Assembly: GCA_019054805.1 (NCBI GenBank)
Contig: JAHQIY010000019.1
Coordinates: forward strand, 340,001-404,000
DNA: 64,000 nt
Origin: Brachionus manjavacas
Lineage: Eukaryota; Rotifera; Eurotatoria; Ploima; Brachionidae
Reading direction: 5' to 3'
Numbering within the stretch: the first letter of the stretch is position 1; every line of letters starts with the position of its first letter. Shown here in pieces: positions 57,742-64,000 of the stretch. The notes below the pieces were generated by a model. It searched no databases and had not been told where the DNA came from. It saw only the letters and a program-made list of their open reading frames with translations. Position numbers and translations under genes: made by a program.

Positions 57742-58118
57742 TTAAAATCCTCAAAAGACTGGCACTGTGAATTTTGAAGCAAAAAACAAAAACAATAATC
57801 TTAAAATGAAATAACTTTTTTACTAAAAGTCTAAAAATAGTTCTGCAAAATGTATCAGCTGGTACAAACATTGTACCACCCAAATTTAGTTTCTGCAATA
57901 ACTCTGCAATTTAATTTTAATGATTTTCTAATACTTTTAGTGCTTTGCAAACTTGCAGAGTTTTTGCAGAAACTAAATTTGGGTGGTACAAAGTTTGTAC
58001 CAGCTGATACATTTTGCAGAACTATTTTTAGACTTTTAGTAAAAAAGTTATTTCATTTTAAGATTATTGTTTTTGTTTTTTGCTTCAAAATTCACAGTGC
58101 CAGTCTTTTGAGGATTTT
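57742..58118. mobile_element. Foldback element, near-palindromic
   Basis: From AAAATCCTCAAAAGACTGGC (57744) to its reverse complement ending at 58118, the two halves pair over about 170 bases each, with a short centre near 57925-57940. It contains GGCACTGTGAATTTTGAAGC, similar to the end of the element at 42255 (GGCATTGTGAAATTTGGTAC). GGTATGTAT before and GGTTTTTAT after could be a 9-bp duplication with two mismatches. An open frame across it is a by-product of the palindrome. Confidence 0.7.
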
Positions 58119-58381
58119 GGTTTTTATCTCCTAGTCTATAAGTATTGAGTTAGGGCTTCAAAATTGCTTTTAAGAGCTAATGAAGATATTTAAATTTCTT
58201 TACATTATTTTTCTAAAATAAATTTCTTATCTTTTATTTATGCATTTTTTTTATTCCAAGCCCCTTTGCATTTTTCAAGTTTGTATTTTGTTCAAATTAG
58301 TTTCAGCTTTGTAAATAGAATTTAATGATTGAGTGGGAAAATATTTTTTTGATTTTTTTGTTGGTCTGAACGAATAGCTGG

Positions 58382-58602
58382 GAATTTACCAGACTTGTTT
58401 TTAAGTCAAAGTTTTTTTTAACAAACTTAATTTGAATTTTTTTTCTATTTATTTATTCATTTAAAATTAAGTTAAACTGGAGTTCGATAAAATAAATGAA
58501 AAATTTAAATCCCGTCTACAAAAAAAATCACTAACTTGACTTGAAAAAAAATAAAAAATTTAAGTCATTGACATGTGACTTAAAAACAACTCTGGAATTT
58601 AC
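58382..58602. mobile_element. Short hAT-type MITE
   Basis: The element is 58390-58594 (205 bp). Ends: CAGACTTGTTTTTAAGTC on the left and, from the right, CAGAGTTGTTTTTAAGTC. The 8-bp target duplication GAATTTAC is perfect (58382-58389, 58595-58602). It is related to the longer MITE at 5733-6237. Confidence 0.85.
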
Positions 58603-58711
58603 CAAATTCAATACGGAGACAGATCATGCAAACCAAATCCTCAATTTCAAAAATGTTCAATCTTTATTTGAAAATCATTAAAAAAAATTAAATTTAAAAA
58701 ATCGTTCAAGA

Positions 58712-60205
58712 TTATTTTTTAATAAAAAAAACTCTATTTTCATTAAATTTTAAACACTTATAAATAATTTGAATAAACAAATCGATAAATTCGACTATGC
58801 TCAAAATACTAATTCCCATGAATAAGCCGAGAGAGCCCCCAACGCTGCCAACCAAACCGTCCCATGTTATACTTGCACTCTCTGTTATCTCGGTCTGCTT
58901 AAGGAATTCATAGTAAATATTTACAGCTAGAATACTTTCACGATATTCTCCAAGGCTAACATTTGATCTGTTATTGAACAAAAGCTTGACTGCATCATTC
59001 TTAGAAATTTCCTTGGCATAAGAAGCTGAAGGGTATCTACTCTCTGATTTAATGAAACTGTAACTCACTGAATCACATTCCAATGGGCATACTTTTTTTA
59101 TTCTACTCTTATATTCCGATGTGGTGATTTGCAGGTAAGTTGTTACGTAGCATAACTGCTCCTCTATTGTATCACAAGGATTTTTATTTTCCGAAATTAA
59201 ATTCGAGGATATATCATCACATTGGCACTTTTTGTATACCTCTGTCTGAATGTAAGCAAAGAAGCAATCAACTTGACGATAAGTCAAGTTCGATCTGAAC
59301 ACTTTTCTGTAGTATTCTGAATCAAAGGAATCAATTGAATCTAAATTGTTGACGCATTCACTGTAAGGAATGGGCATTAGTTTGTTTTTTTTTCTCTCTA
59401 GGACTATATTAACATTAGAGCCCGGCATTAACTCAAAGCCCTCTCCAACCAAAGGCTGCACGAGGTTGTCATTGATAAAAATACTTGCTCCAGATACGAT
59501 ACTTAAAGACTCGAGGCTATCAGCAACACCAATGTACAATTCTAGCATCAGACCGTTGAATTTTCCAGTATGGTATGATTTTTTCACTTGGCTTAGTTGG
59601 TTCTTACTTTGAATTGTGTTGAAGCGATAGCAGTTTCCATACAAGGTGTCATAGTACCACAACCACTCACTTTCATCGCATTGCTGAAAGCTGAAAATAC
59701 AACTGATGAACATTTTGTTAAAAGGAATTGAGAAACTGTTGTTTGTGTGCGGCAGAGACGATTTCAAATAGATAAAGGCCAAGTATCGCACAAAGTTGAA
59801 ATTGAAATAAAATTTTGAAAATTGTCCAGGAAATATTTGGTTCAACATGGCCGAGTCAGTAGGATTAACCAAGTTGTTTTCGATCAAAAAAGACTTGGCG
59901 TGTTCAAAGGCTGCTTCGGTCAAAATATGATTGGTATTGCAGATTGTTATGGCGGGAAAGGGCAGTGAATCTTTTTCTACCACTCTCACCTTAGTCACAA
60001 CATCATAGTTCAAATAATTGATTACGTTTAGGGTTATAATGAAAAAGCATAAGCCAATGGAGAGCACAAATAGGACAGTCCACATGACTCTGAGGATAAG
60101 AAAATTCTTGCGAAAAATGTGCGGAAATCCGTGCATTGAAACATTTTGGGTCCATTCTTTGAAAATTTCCCAGCATTTGGATGGATTCTTTTTTTGCTCG
60201 CTCAT
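58712..60205 (-). CDS. DEG/ENaC family sodium channel subunit
   Basis: A single exon of 497 codons; the first ATG in frame is at 60205 (the frame is open slightly further without an ATG). TM1 is about residues 34-60 (ILRVMWTVLFVLSIGLCFFI) and is followed by the family motif FPAITICNTN. A large extracellular region is Cys-rich (CDESEWLWYYDTLYGNCYRF, then YRQVDCFFAYIQTEVYKKCQ and CDD...CPLECDSVSYSF). TM2 has the pore signature GSVGGSLGLFMGISILSIVE, containing the G-x-S selectivity filter (GIS). These trimeric channels carry sodium and are gated by peptides, acid, bile acids or touch; the sequence does not say which. The length is typical. Absence of introns is notable but not unique here. Confidence 0.92.
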   Translation of the reverse strand: MSEQKKNPSKCWEIFKEWTQNVSMHGFPHIFRKNFLILRVMWTVLFVLSIGLCFFIITLNVINYLNYDVVTKVRVVEKDSLPFPAITICNTNHILTEAAFEHAKSFLIENNLVNPTDSAMLNQIFPGQFSKFYFNFNFVRYLAFIYLKSSLPHTNNSFSIPFNKMFISCIFSFQQCDESEWLWYYDTLYGNCYRFNTIQSKNQLSQVKKSYHTGKFNGLMLELYIGVADSLESLSIVSGASIFINDNLVQPLVGEGFELMPGSNVNIVLERKKNKLMPIPYSECVNNLDSIDSFDSEYYRKVFRSNLTYRQVDCFFAYIQTEVYKKCQCDDISSNLISENKNPCDTIEEQLCYVTTYLQITTSEYKSRIKKVCPLECDSVSYSFIKSESRYPSASYAKEISKNDAVKLLFNNRSNVSLGEYRESILAVNIYYEFLKQTEITESASITWDGLVGSVGGSLGLFMGISILSIVEFIDLFIQIIYKCLKFNENRVFFIKK

Positions 60206-60346
60206 ATTTTTTGTTTTCGTATATTTGACAAAAATTTCAGTCAAATCTTTCAGAATTAGGAGATTAAAATTTAATGAGAATGGAAAAAAGTATTATTATT
60301 TTTAGCATTAAGAATATTTAATAAAGTAAATAAGATTTGAATTCAC
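60206..60346. other. Upstream region of the channel gene
   Basis: Short AT-rich stretch; nothing recognised. Confidence 0.4.
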
Positions 60347-60800
60347 CATAACTCTGCCGTAAGCCGGTCCCAAGCCCTGGATGAAAAAAGAGGAGGGTGG
60401 TGGCAGCCACGCAGTGTGGTCTTCTACGAATCTGAAGAAGAGCTGTATTACGGGTACATAGATCTACGGGTCTTTGTCCTAGTCTTGTCGTATGAGGGTG
60501 CCGCTGGCTTCGACCAACACCCAGTATAGAATCTTAGCAGAGCAAGAACTTGTTTTACAGCTGACCCTCTTTGGATAGCCGTAACTTTGGAAGCGCTAAA
60601 GTTAAGACATTCTCTCTTAGAGAGATGTCGCTTGGTTTGTGGTTCCAAGCTAGTCTAAATAGTTGTCGAGTTCGCAGCCCTTTAGTGCTCGGATGAGTGG
60701 CGCTGTTTATGATGAACGTCCCACGTGCTTCTTAGGGGAAGGCGCCGTCATAACTATGCCGTTTGCCGGTCCCAAGCCCGGATGCAAAAATAGGAGGGTG
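60347..60800. repeat. GC-rich repeat bounded by 53-bp direct repeats
   Basis: A block of about 450 bp with G/C content near half, sharply different from its surroundings. It starts and ends with near-identical copies of CATAACT.TGCCGT..GCCG, continuing GTCCCAAGCCC.GGATG and AGGAGGGTG (60347-60399 and 60749-60800). The interior minus strand (60448-60648) is open and reads HLSKRECLNFSASKVTAIQR. From memory, GCCGGTCCCAAGCCCGGAT is found at the ends of some R2/Dong-type retrotransposons, but I cannot confirm this. Confidence 0.6.
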
Positions 60801-62044
60801 ACCAAGATTAATTAATTTTTAAATCATCAATGTTATATTATTAATTACAGTTCTGACTTGAAACCATGCTTTTGGTAATTTTTACTTAAAATTACGTAAA
60901 TTATCGTGAAAAAGTGAATATTAAGGTAATTTTACAATAGTAAATTTACGAAATCTTTATGAAAATATATAAAATTAGTTTAATTTCCACTTTTTGTACG
61001 TAAGTTTAAGAAATTTTCCGTAAAAATAACCAAAAACACCGTGTCAAGTTAAAACTGTATCAAATATCGTTGAAAAATTCGAATTTTAATCTTCAAACAT
61101 AATTTTTCTATCCTTAATTTCTTTTTAAAATTTAAGTTTATTCTTGATAAATTTATAAATAAAAATATGATTTTCAGTTCCTTTGAGAGCGAGCTTTAGA
61201 CAATGAGCTTACTATTATTTAAATATCCTTTTGTATGCTTTTTCCATAGTTCCTTTTTTGTCTAGAATAAAAGGACATTTTTTGTGTCCTTAAATCCATA
61301 AAGAAAAACTCAAGATTAATTAATTCTCGCAATATAATAAAATGTATTAAAATACAATATAATAGCAATACAAGCAATTTTATTTAAATAAGCTCAACAG
61401 AAGTGTTTTTTTTCAAATTTAAAAAAAAAAAATTGAGAAATATTTTTTTAAATTTTTATTCAATTTAAACTTTATTCTTTATTTTTTCAATAATTTCATT
61501 GTTTATCAATTAAAAGTAATTTAATTAATAAATGAAAAAGAGGAAGATACACAAAACAAAGACCAATGTTGCATGAGCTTTAAACAAAAATCAAATTCAA
61601 AGTTAAACTAATATTCACATATTTTCAATTGTTATATCTGACGTTGTCATCTAAAACTTTCGAAGCATTTAGCTCTGAGTCAATTAAGTAAAATTAATGG
61701 TTGTCATTTGAATATTCAAAAGAATGACAAACTCATCAAGCTGAATACCTGGAACACAAACTCGGTAATTTTCAAATACCTAAAAAATTTTAAAATCCAA
61801 AAGTATAATTTTAAGTCCATAACTAGGTTAAGCCTGTCCGAGTCCTATATCAAAGGCAATAAATTAAGAAATTAATGGAAAGTAAAATTTAGGCAAAGTA
61901 GAAAAAAATTACCTTTTTAAAAGTTTGCTATTTGAATTCATTCACGAAATTGATAACTTAACAAAAAAAAAGGTAAAAAAATTATGTAACTGCATATAGC
62001 GACAACAACCTTTGTAGCTATTTTTATTTTATATTTTTTCTAAA
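60801..62044. other. AT-rich spacer
   Basis: Nothing recognised on either strand. Confidence 0.4.
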
Positions 62045-62365
62045 ATGTCGCTGACGATCCGAATTCGCAGCTTGTACCAAGAGAATTCGATAAGTCTGTC
62101 AAAAAGTATACTTTCAAACGCCAACGACAAGAGCCTCATTCAAAATTTAAATCTAATCCCGGCCAGCAAGTACAGTCTCATCGAATGCCGACTCAAAATA
62201 TATTTCATCAGCTCAAATGGCAAAAGAATTAACCTGACTAAGCAAAACGTCAACGAGCCGAGCGACACTAATCGCATAGTCTTCAAAATTGACAACAAGC
62301 CAATTCGGTTTGGAGACAGATTGGAAATTCTATGCTTCAAGCCAAACAAGTTAGCCGTCAAGTAA
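62045..62365 (+). CDS. Small protein of unknown function
   Basis: A complete 106-codon frame from ATG to TAA. It begins MSLTIRIRSLYQENSISLSK and ends RFGDRLEILCFKPNKLAVK. No signal peptide or membrane segment. Alternating hydrophobic residues (LIECRLKIYFIS, NRIVFKIDNKPIRFGDRLEI) suggest a beta-rich fold. Codon use and base composition are more balanced than the flanks, which supports a real gene. No family recognised. It might be one exon of a longer gene. Confidence 0.5.
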   Translation: MSLTIRIRSLYQENSISLSKSILSNANDKSLIQNLNLIPASKYSLIECRLKIYFISSNGKRINLTKQNVNEPSDTNRIVFKIDNKPIRFGDRLEILCFKPNKLAVK

Positions 62366-63028
62366 AATATATTCTTTTTTCATTGTTACTTTATCATGAG
62401 ACTTTAAAATGAGGATTTAAAAAAAAATTTATCACCATTCTAAAATATTTTATTAATAAAATAAATTAATTATAAAATTTAATACAGAAGCAAATTTTAT
62501 ACTAAGCATTCACTGCTAAAATTAATTTTCAAATCTGCAAAGCTCTGCATTTTTAAATTAAAATCTAAAAATTTTATTTTGTAAGTGTAAGAATTTTAAA
62601 TTTTTTTTAATGCTTGATCATTTAAGTGCCTTTTTGGTCAAAAATAATTAAATTAAATGAACATTGAACTTTACCTTTATTTTTATAAAAAAAATACTTG
62701 TGTATTGACGGAATTTTAGAATTTTTTCTAAGCCCATTTGAATTATTTTCAACAGTCCTAATGCTTGAGACTTAGGCTTGTTAAGATGAGATTAAGCCTA
62801 CACTCACCAAGCATTTATGTCGTGTTTTTTTAATCCAAAATATTTTGAAAAAATTTAAGTAATTATACTTAGTTATAGCTTTTATTTTTGAAGAAAAAGT
62901 TAAAACATTGAGGATAAAAAAAATTATTTAATTATTTGAAAAATGTGCTAAAAAATGATAACAAATTTAAGAAAAAGTCCCTAAAGCCTTGGCCGTTTGG
63001 AATGGAGACTTAGTTCTTCAAGCATCTT

Positions 63029-63078
63029 TCAAAGGAAATATTTTCTTTATTATTTTATAAAGAAAATATTTCCTTTGA
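63029..63078. repeat. Perfect 22-bp hairpin
   Basis: The arm TCAAAGGAAATATTTTCTTT (plus AT) at 63029-63050 is exactly reverse-complemented at 63057-63078 around a 6-base loop TATTTT. Confidence 0.85.
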
Positions 63079-63350
63079 TATAGCTCAGCAAATTTCAATC
63101 TTAGATATTCAAAAAAAAAAGTTCCAATTTTAGACAAGTAGCAAAAAATATGTTCTAATAGACCGAATTTAACCAAATTTTGTATAAATATTAAATAGAT
63201 TTTAACAAATAAGAAAATTAAAAAATCTAGTTGTTCCATGGTTTGCTAAAAGAAAAAGTCCACCTAGAACACCTTTACCTGTAAACCACATCCGTTCTCC
63301 AATTTTCTCTTATTCGCTTTATTTTAAAGAGCAATAAATAACTATTAAAA

Positions 63351-63378
63351 TGAGCCCTAAATTTTTTTTTAGGGCTCA
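63351..63378. repeat. Perfect 11-bp hairpin
   Basis: TGAGCCCTAAA and TTTAGGGCTCA around six T residues. It stands out for its GC-containing arms in AT-rich DNA. Confidence 0.7.
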
Positions 63379-63744
63379 ATAATTAGTAATTTAAAAATTA
63401 GTCTCTTTTCTGATATATAAAATGTCCATCCATTCAATGTGATTTCATTTCAATTCATTGTTACTTTTTAAATCTTACATTCTTCACTTTCTTTAAGATT
63501 CATGATTGACCCTTAATATTTTGGCACAATATTTTTAGTAAAAATTCCACAGAAATAGTAAAAAACCCATAAATATATAAAAAAGAAATAATATTAATTT
63601 TGTGTCAATTTTTTTATTTAAAATTAATATAAATAGTAAGAATACCCAAAAAAATTAATTTTTCTATTTAATCAATAATGAAAAATATTTTTAGTAAAAA
63701 AAAAAAAAAAAAAAATTATCAGAAATTTAAATTTTTTTTCCTTG

Positions 63745-64000
63745 TACAACCATTTGGACAATAAAAACCTTTTTTTTCTTCATTGGGGCATTACAAGTTT
63801 TACAAATATTCTCTATTGATAAAGCTGCATCATTCGACTTGTGTCTTTTAGATGATGTTGGAGCTTATTCAAGTTCTTTATCCGAATCGTCTTCAGATTC
63901 AAGTATGACATTCTCTTCGTTCTGAATACAGTCCGCTGGTTGATGTTGTAGGCACGACCTTGTTTTATTTTTTGATCCTCGCTTTGGCTTGTATATCCAT
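63745..64000 (-). pseudogene. Transposase C-terminal fragment (AT-hook and zinc ribbon)
   Basis: On the minus strand from the right edge: YKPKRGSKNKTRSCLQHQPA (AT-hook-like), then ENVILESEDDSDKELE, a stop, APTSSKRHKSNDAALSIENI and CKTCNAPMKKKKVF. A basic linker, an acidic patch and a CxxC zinc ribbon in this order are what I would expect after the SWIM finger of Mutator-like transposases of this genome (compare RPKKDRP at 50.2 kb). It has a stop and a frameshift and runs out of the window. Confidence 0.5.

Larger units (their letters stand above)
62366..63749. other. AT-rich spacer with two hairpins
   Basis: No gene. Perfect hairpins at 63029-63078 and 63351-63378 are entered separately. Confidence 0.4.

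Noticed and set aside
57695-58134. Two open frames encoding nearly the same peptide on opposite strands
   Set aside because: They arise because the DNA is a long palindrome (foldback element); the same sequence is read twice.
1-64000. tRNA, 5S RNA or other RNA genes
   Set aside because: I looked for B-box-like GGTTCGA..CC words and GC-rich cloverleaf stems and found no convincing case. A covariance-model scan would be needed to exclude them.

Overview
This window looks like nuclear DNA from a small-genome invertebrate. It is strongly A+T-rich, its protein genes are animal genes cut by very short introns (47 to 75 bp in the cases worked out here), and it is crowded with decayed transposons. 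The gene set (TGIF homeobox, TAF8, HADHB, UNC-93, DEG/ENaC, BTB-BACK, chitin-deacetylase-like, ROCO/Death/TIR) and the SWIM-type DNA transposons suggest a monogonont rotifer such as Brachionus. That identification is inference, not proof.

Layout. 0-2.3 kb: reverse-transcriptase debris, then the 3' end of a GC-rich gene for a very acidic protein. 2.3-6.3 kb: transposon debris, including a Mutator-like element nested in the tail of another repeat (4569-5434) and a hAT-type MITE (5733-6237). 6.6-7.2 kb (-): a PPP1R3-like glycogen-targeting subunit. 9.2-10.2 kb (+): an intronless BTB-BACK protein. 11.7-12.0 kb (+): a small secreted peptide precursor. 12.3-13.2 kb: a Merlin-type transposon with an 8-bp target duplication. 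14.3-19.3 kb: a decayed non-LTR retrotransposon, and a second retrotransposon inserted into an old DDE/SWIM transposase gene. 20.0-20.9 kb (-): TAF8 in four exons. 23.9-24.9 kb (-): a GC-rich, apparently intronless TGIF homeobox gene. 25-36 kb: a long gene-poor stretch upstream of TGIF. 36.4-45.2 kb (-): one eight-exon gene joining Neuralized, Roc-COR, Death and TIR domains. 46.2-47.8 kb (-): an UNC-93-like membrane protein in five exons. 49.4-50.9 kb: nested transposon debris. 51.9-53.7 kb (+): HADHB in three exons. 55.7-57.0 kb (-): a chitin-deacetylase-like protein lacking its catalytic residues. 58.7-60.2 kb (-): a DEG/ENaC channel. 60.3-60.8 kb: a GC-rich repeat. 62.0-62.4 kb (+): an orphan gene. 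The right edge holds a transposase fragment.

The genes do not form a pathway; they are independent animal genes. The most striking item is the 1352-residue protein that I read as Neuralized (NHR) - degenerate Roc GTPase - COR - Cys/His cluster - Death - TIR, with a possible C-terminal prenylation motif. Every splice junction was checked for phase by eye. Its three GTPase motifs are all altered, whereas the TIR keeps a glutamate at the place of the NAD-cleaving residue of SARM1. This suggests a membrane-tethered innate-immune or cell-death signalling scaffold in which the TIR, not the GTPase, is the active part. Two of its introns carry long inverted-repeat elements that would fold into hairpins when transcribed.

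Limits: exon models come from reading splice signals and family similarity by eye. No alignment, transcript or database was consulted.
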